Positions 24,766 through 34,072 of a stretch of 64,000 bases of DNA are shown here, in pieces. The notes under the pieces were generated by a model. The model was not told where the DNA came from, did not search any database, and saw only the letters and a program-made list of their open reading frames with translations. Positions within the stretch are counted from its first letter, which is position 1, and every line of letters begins with the position of its first letter. Source of the DNA: CBDDKZ01 sp965230415 (GTDB lineage: Bacteria; Bacteroidota; Bacteroidia; Cytophagales; JAAEPT01); assembly GCA_965230415.1 (NCBI GenBank), contig CBDDKZ010000005.1, positions 4,774,001 through 4,838,000 of the forward strand, given 5' to 3'. Position numbers and translations under genes: made by a program.

Positions 24766-25557
24766 TTATTCGTTGAGAGCTACTTCTTTTTCCGGATAGA
24801 GAGGTGCTGCGGCATTTTCGTTTGCAAGGTGCGGTTCAATAAACTGTAAAAACTCGTATTGTGTCATAAGAATTTCAAGTTCTATAGTATTAAGATTTCC
24901 TAATATAGAATGAATTGTTCTCCGTTGAAAGTGTGTTTTGTAATAAGCATCGATGTTCACATTTGCCACATCGAAGAATAGTTGCTCATCTTCACCGAAC
25001 AGGAAATGATCGGTAATTTTTTTGTCGATATTCGTTTTTTCCAGAAGTAATTGATTCATTGATTCAAGCTCGTAATAGGCATCATTAACATGATTGAGAT
25101 AGTCAATAATGAGCTTTTTGTGTACAGAACTTAGTTCAGCAAATTTATGATGTACCGAAACTCTTTCTGTTTCTTGCGCTTCTTCTGTAATTTGCAAGTT
25201 GCTTTCCAGTATTTCCAGTTTAATATTTTCAACACCTTTGAAAAGATCAGTCATGCTTTTGTTGGTGCGGTAAATCAGTTCCACGATAGCATTTTCTATT
25301 TGTTCAATTGAATCAGTTGTTTGAATTAAGGATTCATAATAACTTTGTGCTTCTAAGAATACATTTTCGTTATTCTTTTGCAATAGTAAACCTGACTTCT
25401 GAACCAATCCCATCAAATACTTTTTATCGTCTACCACCTTTTTTTGCTCAGTGACTTCCTTTTCCTGTAAATGTCTTTCAACGTCTGTTACAAAAAACAA
25501 AACGAAGCCAATGAGTAATCCTGACAGAAAAAAACTAAGGTATTTTATTGAATTCAT
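24766..25557 (-). CDS. Single-pass membrane protein with a long helical domain
   Basis: A 263-residue protein with one N-terminal membrane helix (residues ~5-24) and then about 220 residues of strongly helical, charged sequence. It may be a helical bundle or coiled coil outside the cytoplasm. The layout (N-terminal anchor, helical bundle, then IHSILGNLNTIELEILMTQYEF) faintly recalls the first domain of GldM/PorM of the gliding/T9SS motor, but the downstream beta domains of GldM are missing and the similarity is too weak to claim. It precedes the MCP/PilJ-like gene by 230 bp on the same strand. Confidence 0.6.
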   Translation of the reverse strand: MNSIKYLSFFLSGLLIGFVLFFVTDVERHLQEKEVTEQKKVVDDKKYLMGLVQKSGLLLQKNNENVFLEAQSYYESLIQTTDSIEQIENAIVELIYRTNKSMTDLFKGVENIKLEILESNLQITEEAQETERVSVHHKFAELSSVHKKLIIDYLNHVNDAYYELESMNQLLLEKTNIDKKITDHFLFGEDEQLFFDVANVNIDAYYKTHFQRRTIHSILGNLNTIELEILMTQYEFLQFIEPHLANENAAAPLYPEKEVALNE

Positions 25558-25822
25558 AACTTTAAATAATCACTGCAATAGTGTATGTATTAATACGAGT
25601 ATTCTTAATATAGGGTGGGATAATAAATAAAAATATTTTCCGTTCTGTTTCAAAATAAAGGTTGTCGGGTAATATTTACCTAAAAGGGGAGAAATTAAGT
25701 GTTATTACTAAATATATTTTTCTATTATTGCAGACTAAACCGAATTACCATTGATTTTAAATTCTAAGTATTTAGTACTTGAATTGGAACGAAAATATTG
25801 TTTGACCTAACCTATTAATACG

Positions 25823-27370
25823 TTGAAAAATAATAGTTACTCGATTTTTATTGCCGTAGTTGTATCGCTCGGTGGTTTTTTATTTGGATTTGACGCCGGA
25901 ATTATTTCAGGCGTTGTGGATTATGCCGCACCAAACCTGAATATTACTGATGATAATGCTATAGGATGGGTAGTAAGTGCGCCGTCTTTTGCATCCATGT
26001 TTGCCATGCTTGTAGCGGGGATATTAAGTGATTTTATTGGTAGAAAAAGGGTATTGCTTGGTGTCGCATTTCTTTATGCGGTCTCTGCTTTATTATCAGC
26101 AATAGCAGATAGTTATACGATGCTTTGGATAGCACGTATGATTGGTGGAGTTGCTTTTGGTGCTGCTCTAATTATTGCTCCTACTTATATTGCCGAAATT
26201 TCAAATAAAAGAAACAGGGGAATGTTGGTATCCATACAACAGTTGAATATTGTACTCGGATTCTTTGGTGCCTTTGTAAGTAACTACTTTTTCAATCATG
26301 CCTTTAAGGAAGGAAGTACGTGGTTGACCGAAGATAATATTTGGAGATGGATGTTAGGTGTAGAACTTATTCCTGCTGTTTTGTATTTCTTATTATTGTT
26401 TTTTGTTCCAAAAAGTCCACGTTGGTTATTTACAAAAGACCGCGCTGAAGAAGGAAAATCGGTTATTAATAAGATACATGGCGAACACATGTCGTATGAA
26501 ATAATTGAAAGCATCGAAACCAGTATTCAAGACCAGAAATCACAGGGTAAAGCCAAAATGTCGGACGTACTTACCAAAGGGCTAAGTTTTATCTTTATTG
26601 TTGGATTGGTAATTGGTATTCTTCAGCAGGTTACAGGTATTAATGCCGTATATTTCTATGCAACATCTATTTTCAAGCAAACGGGTATTGGAACTAATAA
26701 CGCATTCTTTGAGGGGGTGCTGTTAAGTATCATTTCTGTAGTATTTACTATTATTTCTATGTTCTTTATAGACCGTTTGGGAAGAAGACCATTGTTTTTG
26801 ATAGGCATTGCCGGCGTAGCAGTAAGTATGTTATTATGTGGATATGGTTTCCATACGGCCACTTATAAAATCACACCGGAAACGATCGGGATAATAGATA
26901 ACGCGCACGATGCGGAACTTTTAAATCAATATGTAAACAAGGAGTTTACAAGTGATGTAGAATTTAAGAATGCCATGAAAAAGGCAATAGGCCCACAAGA
27001 GTATGGCAAGCAGGAAGGAAATATTATGCAGGCTGCCACTCATATGAATGCAAGCCTCGTGCTCATCGGAATTTTTGGTTTTATTGCTTCGTTTGCCATT
27101 TCATTAGGACCTGTAATGTGGGTGATGCTCTCAGAAATGTATCCGAACAAAATCAGAGGTTTGGTAATAGGTATTGTTGGTTTGGTCAACTCTTTCGCAA
27201 GCTGGGTAGTTCAACAGGTATTTCCTTGGGAATTGAATAATCTTGGTAACGCAAATACTTTCTTTATTTTTGGCGCTATGGCCGTTGTTGGTTTCATTGC
27301 TCTTATTTTCATCTTGCCTGAAACCAAAGGTAAATCACTGGAAGAATTAGAGAAAGAATTAGCAGCATAA
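25823..27370 (+). CDS. Sugar:proton symporter, XylE-like (MFS sugar porter)
   Basis: A 515-residue, 12-helix transporter. Sugar-porter signatures are present: FLFGFDAGIISG in helix 1, DFIGRKRVL in loop 2-3, PKSPRWLF after helix 6, QQVTGINAVYFYA in helix 7, DRLGRRPLF, GPVMWVMLSEMYPNKIRG and PETKGKSLEELE at the end. An insertion of ~50 residues before helix 10 (TPETIGIIDNAHDAEL...) is longer than in most relatives. Translation appears to start at TTG 25823; no upstream ATG is available. The GH43 gene starts 14 bp downstream, so xylose or a related pentose is the likely substrate. Confidence 0.9.
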   Translation: MKNNSYSIFIAVVVSLGGFLFGFDAGIISGVVDYAAPNLNITDDNAIGWVVSAPSFASMFAMLVAGILSDFIGRKRVLLGVAFLYAVSALLSAIADSYTMLWIARMIGGVAFGAALIIAPTYIAEISNKRNRGMLVSIQQLNIVLGFFGAFVSNYFFNHAFKEGSTWLTEDNIWRWMLGVELIPAVLYFLLLFFVPKSPRWLFTKDRAEEGKSVINKIHGEHMSYEIIESIETSIQDQKSQGKAKMSDVLTKGLSFIFIVGLVIGILQQVTGINAVYFYATSIFKQTGIGTNNAFFEGVLLSIISVVFTIISMFFIDRLGRRPLFLIGIAGVAVSMLLCGYGFHTATYKITPETIGIIDNAHDAELLNQYVNKEFTSDVEFKNAMKKAIGPQEYGKQEGNIMQAATHMNASLVLIGIFGFIASFAISLGPVMWVMLSEMYPNKIRGLVIGIVGLVNSFASWVVQQVFPWELNNLGNANTFFIFGAMAVVGFIALIFILPETKGKSLEELEKELAA

Positions 27371-27384
27371 CCTATTAAGATTAA

Positions 27385-28983
27385 ATGACAAAAATTCAAA
27401 ACCCTATATTGAGAGGATTCAATCCGGATCCCTCAATTATAAGAGTCGGTGATGACTTCTACATCGCTACCAGTACTTTTGAATGGTTTCCGGGTGTTCA
27501 GATACACCATTCCAAAGATTTAGTGAATTGGGAACTTATCGGGCACCCATTAACACGTAAATCTCAGCTTGATATGCTGGGAGTACCCGACTCTTGTGGT
27601 GTTTGGGCACCATGTTTAACACACCATGAAGGAACCTTTTACCTGGTTTATTCTAATGTAAAGTCCTTTGACGGAGTATGGAAAGATACACCCAACTTTC
27701 TGGTAACCGCAGAAAATATAAATGGCCCTTGGTCTGAACCGATATTCTTAAACGCTTCGGGCTTTGATGGCTCGATGTTTCATGACGACGATGGTCGTAA
27801 ATGGTATTCGAGTATGCTGGTAGACCACCGCAAAGGAAAATTCTTTGGTGGCATTATCATTCAGGAGTATGACCACAATCAGAAGAAACTAATTGGTGAA
27901 GCGCAACACATCCACTTTGGTACGGAACTGGGACTAACAGAAGGACCGCACCATTATAAAAAGGACGGTTACTATTACATGGTATTGGCCGAAGGTGGTA
28001 CCGAATACGGACATGCTATGACTATTACGAGGTCAAAGGATATCATGGGACCTTATGAAACACACCCGCAAAATCCTTTGGTTACCGCAAGAAATAACCC
28101 TTCCCTCCCACTCCAAAAAGCCGGACATGGCGATTTGGTACAACTTCAAAATGGAGATTGGTATGCCGTTTGTCTGGTAGGACGACCATTAACAGAACAT
28201 GGACGTTGCATTACCGGCAGAGAAACAGCCATACATAAAGTGATTTGGGAAGATGGCGAGTGGCCGGTATTGGCACACGGAAATAATGAAACACTACTCG
28301 AAGTAGAAGCACCTGAATTACCATTGCAAGCTGCAAAGGCTTTACCTGTAAGAGAAGACTTTAATGAGGATACATTAAATATTCACTTTCAATCCTTGCG
28401 ATTGCCGCAATCGGAAGACTGGATTTCGACCAAAGAGCGTAAAGGCTTTCTAAGATTAAAAGGAAGAGAGTCTTTAACTTCGTTTCATTATCAAAGTCAC
28501 GTTGCAAGGCGTATTCAACATCACCATATAGCCGCTTCTACCTGTTTGGAATTTGATCCAACGTATTTTCAGGAAATGGCTGGGCTTACCTGTTATTATA
28601 ATACCTATCATTATTATTACTTATTTGTAACAAGTAATGACGATGGTACGAAGAAATTACTGAACCTCATTGCATGTGATAAGTTTAATACCTCAGAGCC
28701 ACTGGAGCAGGAAATTGATCTAACAGGTGCTGATCGGGTATACCTGAAAGCAGCAATCAAGGGGGCTGATTTACAATTTTTCTATGGCAGAGAAGAAGGA
28801 AGATGGACGAAGGTAGGACCTGTATTGGATAGCAGTATATTATCGGACGATTACGTGAGAGACGAAACCAATCGTTATCGTCCGGCGTTTACCGGAGCAT
28901 TTGTAGGTCTTGCTTGTCAGGATTTGACAGGCATGAAAAGACATGCCGATTTTGACTGGTTCGATTATGAAGAGTTTCATTAA
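27385..28983 (+). CDS. GH43 beta-xylosidase, cytoplasmic
   Basis: A 532-residue glycoside hydrolase family 43 enzyme without signal peptide. It hydrolyses short xylo-oligosaccharides, probably to xylose. The five-blade propeller catalytic residues are evident: Asp in GFNPDPSII (base), Asp in ASGFDGSMFHDDDG (pKa modulator) and Glu in GLTEGPHHYKKDGYYYM (acid). The C-terminal ~200 residues are the beta-sandwich domain typical of GH43 xylosidases (LRLKGRESLTSFHYQSHVARR, ...FYGREEGRWTKVGP). It is co-transcribed with the XylE-like transporter 14 bp upstream and followed by a strong terminator. No regulator, isomerase or SusCD pair accompanies the two genes. Confidence 0.93.
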   Translation: MTKIQNPILRGFNPDPSIIRVGDDFYIATSTFEWFPGVQIHHSKDLVNWELIGHPLTRKSQLDMLGVPDSCGVWAPCLTHHEGTFYLVYSNVKSFDGVWKDTPNFLVTAENINGPWSEPIFLNASGFDGSMFHDDDGRKWYSSMLVDHRKGKFFGGIIIQEYDHNQKKLIGEAQHIHFGTELGLTEGPHHYKKDGYYYMVLAEGGTEYGHAMTITRSKDIMGPYETHPQNPLVTARNNPSLPLQKAGHGDLVQLQNGDWYAVCLVGRPLTEHGRCITGRETAIHKVIWEDGEWPVLAHGNNETLLEVEAPELPLQAAKALPVREDFNEDTLNIHFQSLRLPQSEDWISTKERKGFLRLKGRESLTSFHYQSHVARRIQHHHIAASTCLEFDPTYFQEMAGLTCYYNTYHYYYLFVTSNDDGTKKLLNLIACDKFNTSEPLEQEIDLTGADRVYLKAAIKGADLQFFYGREEGRWTKVGPVLDSSILSDDYVRDETNRYRPAFTGAFVGLACQDLTGMKRHADFDWFDYEEFH

Positions 28984-29016
28984 TTAATCGCAGCAACTTA
29001 TTAAACGAATAGTGAG

Positions 29017-29047
29017 CACCATCAGGGTAAACCCTGGTGGTGTTTTT
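29017..29047 (+). terminator. Intrinsic terminator of the xylose unit
   Basis: CACCATCAGGG (29017-29027) pairs with CCCTGGTGGTG (29032-29042) around a four-base TAAA loop and is followed by five T. Confidence 0.88.
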
Positions 29048-29216
29048 GTTTCAGTCGTTTTGGATTTTCTCCATTCGGGGAAGTTGTTTATGATATATAT
29101 TTGTTTAAACGATTGTTTGTTAAGTGCTTATAAATAATGTTCTCAAAATAATTAACATAATATCGCTTTTGTACTAGTACTAGTATTACGTTTATTTAGA
29201 ACCTTTAAAGTATATT

Positions 29217-29675
29217 ATGAAAAGTATTAAGCTAAATCTATTACTGATCCTTTTATTGACAATTACATTTATCTCTTGTAAAGATGATGATGACAATTCG
29301 GTAACACCTGCACCGGACGTGGAATATGAGCTCGAAATCAACACTAAATATAATGTTAACTGGGCTGGAGGGGCATTCTCGGCAACGATAGCTACCCAAG
29401 AAGACAATACCTTTTCCGGTTTATTGTGCAAAGGAACAGACCCCAATAATTGCGATCCATTCGGTCCCATTCAATTAACCGAAAATGAAAATGGGGCAAT
29501 TGACTTTACATTTACAGATACTACCTGTTTGCCGCCGAATTATGACCCAAATCAACCTGCTTTTACGGGCGCGGGTACCATAGATGAAAACGGAAAAATC
29601 ACATTAAAAGTAAATGGTGAAGATTGTATTACCACTTATACTAATAATACGGTCATCTTCGAAAAGATTGATTAA
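29217..29675 (+). CDS. Small lipoprotein of unknown function
   Basis: A 152-residue protein. The leader MKSIKLNLLLILLL... ends with lipobox TFISC followed by KDDDDN, an acidic tether often linked to surface exposure of lipoproteins in Bacteroidota. The remainder is beta-rich, with paired Cys (LCKGTDPNNCDPF, TTCLPP, GEDCITT) that could form disulfides. It resembles small lipocalin- or META-like beta barrels in general shape only. Monocistronic, with about 230 bp of upstream DNA including a TACTAGTACTAGTA repeat near 29174. Convergent with the TonB receptor gene. Confidence 0.8.
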   Translation: MKSIKLNLLLILLLTITFISCKDDDDNSVTPAPDVEYELEINTKYNVNWAGGAFSATIATQEDNTFSGLLCKGTDPNNCDPFGPIQLTENENGAIDFTFTDTTCLPPNYDPNQPAFTGAGTIDENGKITLKVNGEDCITTYTNNTVIFEKID

Positions 29676-29747
29676 TTGAGCACCAGTTACCAATCGTAAT
29701 GATCCCTTCTAAGGGCAACATAGTAGCATGACAGTAGCAATATTCCA

Positions 29748-32165
29748 TTATATATTGTAACGAATAGAAATAAAGAAATGCCTGCCTGGTGCACTGATTC
29801 CTGAAGCGAATAAACGATAATGGGTATCCAGTATATTGTTAATACCCACCTGAGCTTCTAATTTGCTTTTGTAGCTATAAGCTAATTTGTAGTTTAGGGT
29901 GAACCATGCAGGCATGCCTTCAGGTGTGGCAAACTGAAGGCGGTCCGCTCCTGAAGGGTTGTAATCCTTTCGCTTTTTTTGTCCGTTAAAATGGCTGAAA
30001 ATTTGATGATCCAGAGGGAAACGAGCCATTTTCCATCCCAGTAATACTTTACCATAGAAAGGCGGAATATGTGCCATTGGTACATTTTCTGTTATGTCAT
30101 AACCCTTTGTGTAATTCAAACTCACGTTGCCATACATGCGTTTCAGGTCGATTATAGAGAAATCCAGAAAACCACCATACATATACGCTCGATCGGAATT
30201 GATATTAGCCTGGACATTGGACAATTCTCCATCGTAAAAAATACTATCGGAACCGCCTAATGTAAACTCCCCCACTTTTATCAGGTTAAGAACCCACGAA
30301 TAATATACGTTGGCTGTTATTTTGGTATGTTTTGTAATTTTTCGCTCGGCATTAATTTCAGTACTTATCACTTGTTCGGGTTTCAGATCTTCATTGGGAA
30401 CAATGACGTTGCCTGGATTAGAATCGAATATCTTGGCTGCATCATCCAGGTTCGGTGCGCGAAAACCGCTTGATAAGGCCCATTTAAATGCGGTTTTCTT
30501 ATTGACAAGATAGTCCACACCCAAGGAAGCTGAAACGGCACTGTTGCGTTGACTGAGTTCGTTAAAAGGGAGTTTATAGAGGTTGGTATCTTCAATACTT
30601 GCGCTAAGGTCAAAGGCGCTAAATCGAATTCCTTCCTGAATTCTTAGCTTACGATAGATCCATTTGTGTTGAAAGTAGGCTCCGTACGTACGCCAAACGC
30701 TTCCTCCGTCAGGGTATCTTGTATTTACTTCAGAATTTTGTGTATTGGTGCGAATATCTATATTGAATGCATCAGAATCCACTGTGTTAACATACATGTC
30801 TAGTCCGTACTGTATTTTATGAGAGCCGGTAAGGTCTTTCCTCAAATCGAAATTCAGACCGCCAATATGTAGGTTTTCTATACGATTCGTTTCAATTGGG
30901 TTTCGAAATCTACGTGTGATTCTACTCTCTTCAATATTTTGATAAGAGAGAATCAACTGAGCTTCATCGGCAAGTTTACCAAGGTCTGTTAAGCCGAGAT
31001 TGTAGTAGGAAAGTAAACGCTTTTGAGGGCCGTAATTCCATTTTGCATATTGTAGATTACCGTCATCCGTTCTTCTAATAAGTCGATCGTAGCGTGGAAT
31101 ATCTGTTGATTTGGAATACTGAACACAAAACGTATGTTTAAGTTTACTACCGCTATAAAACGAAACTTTTTGTACCAAATCCATTTGTTGGTAACCGGTA
31201 TTTAGTTGATGAAAAGGGTCCGGGTTTTGTATGATCGAATCGCGGCCATTTATACGATCAACATAGTCTGTTCTTAACCATTGCGTATCATTGAATGGGT
31301 TTATGTTTTCACCCGAGCGAGCGGACTTGAAGTAAGAAACAGTGGCACTACTGAAGAGTGCCAGATTACGAAGGCCAATTAAAACATCTCCATGAAAGCT
31401 TTGTCCCTGATTGGCACTGTTGTATTTTATTAATGCATTACCATGAAATACTCTGACGGAATCGTGGCCAAATATCCCCGGTCTTGATTGAAAGTGAATG
31501 ACACCACCCAGGGCGTCACTTCCGTAAATTACCGAAGAAGGTCCGTAAAGCACTTCAACCCTGTCCTGGGCTTCCGGATCTATTGTTAGTATATTTTGAA
31601 GGTGTCCTCCCCGGTAGATAGCATTATTCATCCTCACTCCGTCCACTACCAATAACACCCTGTTCGCTTCAAACCCTCTAAGAACAGGACTACCTCCCCC
31701 CATCTGAGACTTTTGTACATATACTTGTCCCGTTTCCTGAATAAGGTCGGCGGCATTTTGGGTGCTGTTTTCCCGAAGAGCCTTTAAATCAATAATGGTC
31801 ATTTTATAAGGAACATGTTGTGATGTGTCCTTAAACTTCGAAGCAGAAATGACTACCTGAGAAAGGGTATTAAACTTGTTTTTGAGGTATATTTTATAGT
31901 GTTGCGCTCTTATTTCACTCACACTTAAAGTATCCGCGTGGTAACCTATATGCAAAAATACGATTTGTGATTCAGGAGCTTCATTTAGGCTTATATAACC
32001 TTCATTGTCTGTAAATCCGATATTAGTACCGTCAATTCGCTTTAAAAGCACTTCCGGAATACCTTCTTTTGACAGGTCATCCGATACATAAATCGAATTT
32101 TGGGAAAAGCAGGATACGGAAATTATTAAAAGGAGTAATACTGAATTTAATAATTTGAAGGACAT
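29748..32165 (-). CDS. TonB-dependent outer-membrane receptor
   Basis: An 805-residue outer-membrane receptor. Signal peptide ending CFSQ, a carboxypeptidase-D-like beta domain (~25-95), a plug (~105-235) with QVVISASKF, GGGSPVLRGFEANRVLLVVDGVRMNN and VEVLYGPSSVIYGSDALGGVI, then a 22-strand-type barrel with NPGNVIVPNEDLKPEQ and a terminal strand ending FISIRYNI. The plug sequence is closest in style to heme/hemoglobin and siderophore receptors, so iron or heme import is a fair guess, but no SusD partner or iron gene is adjacent. Two TAnnTTTG boxes lie just upstream. Confidence 0.93.
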   Translation of the reverse strand: MSFKLLNSVLLLLIISVSCFSQNSIYVSDDLSKEGIPEVLLKRIDGTNIGFTDNEGYISLNEAPESQIVFLHIGYHADTLSVSEIRAQHYKIYLKNKFNTLSQVVISASKFKDTSQHVPYKMTIIDLKALRENSTQNAADLIQETGQVYVQKSQMGGGSPVLRGFEANRVLLVVDGVRMNNAIYRGGHLQNILTIDPEAQDRVEVLYGPSSVIYGSDALGGVIHFQSRPGIFGHDSVRVFHGNALIKYNSANQGQSFHGDVLIGLRNLALFSSATVSYFKSARSGENINPFNDTQWLRTDYVDRINGRDSIIQNPDPFHQLNTGYQQMDLVQKVSFYSGSKLKHTFCVQYSKSTDIPRYDRLIRRTDDGNLQYAKWNYGPQKRLLSYYNLGLTDLGKLADEAQLILSYQNIEESRITRRFRNPIETNRIENLHIGGLNFDLRKDLTGSHKIQYGLDMYVNTVDSDAFNIDIRTNTQNSEVNTRYPDGGSVWRTYGAYFQHKWIYRKLRIQEGIRFSAFDLSASIEDTNLYKLPFNELSQRNSAVSASLGVDYLVNKKTAFKWALSSGFRAPNLDDAAKIFDSNPGNVIVPNEDLKPEQVISTEINAERKITKHTKITANVYYSWVLNLIKVGEFTLGGSDSIFYDGELSNVQANINSDRAYMYGGFLDFSIIDLKRMYGNVSLNYTKGYDITENVPMAHIPPFYGKVLLGWKMARFPLDHQIFSHFNGQKKRKDYNPSGADRLQFATPEGMPAWFTLNYKLAYSYKSKLEAQVGINNILDTHYRLFASGISAPGRHFFISIRYNI

Positions 32166-32191
32166 TTGTATAAAGGGTTCTGTATTTCCTG

Positions 32192-32230
32192 CAAAACTAA
32201 ACTATTAATGGTAATGAGCCTGCAAAAATA
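32192..32230 (-). promoter_or_regulatory. Probable promoter(s) of the TonB receptor gene
   Basis: On the minus strand TATTTTTG (32223-32230) and TAGTTTTG (32192-32199) both match the Bacteroidota -7 consensus TAnnTTTG. The TTG ending the distal box lies 23 bp before the proximal box and could serve as its -33. The start codon is 27 bp further on. Confidence 0.45.
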
Positions 32231-32400
32231 GTTAATATTAATTAGAAATGGCATTCTAGCTCTTTAGATTTTAGGAGCACTGTAGTTTTCATATCATAAA
32301 AGTTATTTGAGGTGTCTATTGAATTAGCCATTAATCAGTATATTTATATATCGATTTTTTGTTGTAATTATTATTTTCACAGGCTATAAATTCCATAATT

Positions 32401-32821
32401 ATGCGCGGGTCTAAAATCTTACTTGCTACCCTATTATCCTTATTTGTTTCTAAACATCTAATGGGGCAACACAGTCAGCACAATGATGAGTTTAATACTT
32501 CGGAGTCAGAGATGCATCATTGACTGTTTTTCAAGCCGAGCATATTAAGAGTATTGTCGTTGAAGATAGTGAACTCTAACTGAGTATGGCCGATTATACC
32601 CTAATCCATTCACAGATTACCTGTATATGTCATCTCCGGGGTTTAGCGAAGCCAGCGGGTTGAAAATTTTTGATGCACTTGGGCGATTGTTATTAGAGCA
32701 GCCTTTATAGGCCGGAGAAACTACATAGATTCAATCAGTCAATAACTTTCCACCGGGCTTATATATTGCAGAAATACATTTTCAGGGCATCACTCAGCGC
32801 GTGAAATTAATGAAACACTGA
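32401..32821 (+). pseudogene. Decayed gene for a T9SS-sorted protein
   Basis: The ATG at 32401 opens 40 codons starting MRGSKILLATLLSLFVS and running into LMGQHSQH, a normal signal peptide, then hits TGA at 32521. From about 32591, in another frame, the sequence encodes a T9SS sorting domain: LYPNPFTDYLYM, LKIFDALGRLLLEQPL, then PPGLYIAEIHF and RVKLMKH. It is interrupted by TAG at 32708 and 32726 and ends with TGA at 32819. The functional middle is essentially missing. The remnant therefore shows at least one frameshift, several stops and a large deletion. It lies upstream of the divergent TonB receptor gene and abuts the convergent serine hydrolase. Confidence 0.88.
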
Positions 32822-32822
32822 C

Positions 32823-34007
32823 TTACCAAAAGTCATTCATTTCCTTTACCTCACTGCTTTTTTGCATGAGGGAAACAAGGCGGTTTACATTCAAATGATT
32901 ATTTAGTTTATTGGTCAACACTATAATTGTCCACTCCTGGGGTAAAACGCGTATATAGTTTGTTTTAAAGCCTTTCCACCAACCGCTGTGATAGATGACT
33001 TTATAATCCTTATAGTCTTTTATTCGCCAGCCAAAACCGTAATTATCATAATCGTACAGTTCCTTATGCGCCTTTGTAAATGCGCTATCCTGCATTTCCT
33101 GAGATATGATACGTTCGTCATACAAAGCTTGATCTAACTTAAATAAATCTTCTACGGAGGAATAGACCCCTTTGTCTCCCACTACCCCATTCTGATAAGT
33201 TCCCGGAGCTCTCTTACCATTGGGTCTGTACCCTACAGCCCCTTTCTTTTTCAAGTCCGGATCTTTAGATTCGTTATTAATGAAAGAGTCGGTCATTTGT
33301 GCCACATCGAATATTTCTTTTTGCATATATTCTTCAAAGCTAATTCCCGAAGCCTTTTCAATGATGGTGGCCAAAAGCATGTACCCTGTATTACTGTAAT
33401 TGTACCTTCTGTTAGGTCTGTAGTAAACCGCAGGTTGTTCTTCGATCATTATATCAATTACATCCTGATTGGACATAGGTAATTCCCAGTCGGCCCAGTA
33501 TTTGTCGCAAAAATACATGTAATTGCTTAAACCGTGCCGGTGAATAAGTAACAACTCAATAGTAATTCCTGGGTAAGGAAAGTCAGGAATGAATTTTTGA
33601 ACGGAGTCTTTTAAGGCAATTTTCCCTGATTCAACCAATTTGAGTACTGCCAGGGCGGTTAATGGCTTGGAAACCGAAGCCAGTTGAAATGATGAATGTG
33701 TCGTTAAGGTATCTTCTTTGCTAAAATCGGGTTTACCATAAGCGCCTTTAAAGACTATTTCTCCTTTATCAGCAAAAAGCACGGTGCCATTAAAGCGTTT
33801 TTTTTTGTATTTCTTCCAAAAAAAAGTGTCAATGCGCTTCATACGTTTAAAGGCCGCAGAATCCACTTCGTTACGAGCCATGGAAGTGTCTACAGTTACC
33901 CTTTCAGTACTTCTACTGGAGAAATAGGAACAGCTATTTGCCGAACCGAATAAATAAACTAATAACAGTGCTATTAAAAGTGTGGCAAAAATGCTACGTC
34001 TCTTCAT
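32823..34007 (-). CDS. Beta-lactamase-family serine hydrolase, lipoprotein
   Basis: A 394-residue protein of the class C beta-lactamase/DD-peptidase (esterase EstB-like) fold. The nucleophile motif is ASVSKPL (SxxK), the second motif is RYNYSNTGY (YxN), and the third element HSGWWKG takes the place of KTG (HxG). The leader ends GSANSC, a good lipobox, so it is probably membrane-anchored in the periplasm or outer membrane. Such proteins act on peptides or esters; antibiotic resistance is not implied. It lies 65 bp downstream of gyrA on the same strand, with a short inverted repeat between them. Confidence 0.9.
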   Translation of the reverse strand: MKRRSIFATLLIALLLVYLFGSANSCSYFSSRSTERVTVDTSMARNEVDSAAFKRMKRIDTFFWKKYKKKRFNGTVLFADKGEIVFKGAYGKPDFSKEDTLTTHSSFQLASVSKPLTALAVLKLVESGKIALKDSVQKFIPDFPYPGITIELLLIHRHGLSNYMYFCDKYWADWELPMSNQDVIDIMIEEQPAVYYRPNRRYNYSNTGYMLLATIIEKASGISFEEYMQKEIFDVAQMTDSFINNESKDPDLKKKGAVGYRPNGKRAPGTYQNGVVGDKGVYSSVEDLFKLDQALYDERIISQEMQDSAFTKAHKELYDYDNYGFGWRIKDYKDYKVIYHSGWWKGFKTNYIRVLPQEWTIIVLTNKLNNHLNVNRLVSLMQKSSEVKEMNDFW

Positions 34008-34016
34008 GTTATCATT

Positions 34017-34033
34017 GCCCTCAGAATGAGGGC
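34017..34033. terminator. Short inverted repeat between gyrA and the serine hydrolase gene
   Basis: GCCCTCA-GAA-TGAGGGC is a perfect 7-bp stem. It lacks a T-run on the minus strand, so termination after gyrA is only possible. Confidence 0.35.
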
Positions 34034-34072
34034 TGTATTGTTCACCCTTTCAGGTAACTATTAATCAATTAA

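Noticed and set aside
32823..34007. Beta-lactam resistance gene.
   Set aside because: The SxxK/YxN/HxG pattern and lipobox fit the broad serine hydrolase/esterase group. Nothing points specifically to a lactamase.
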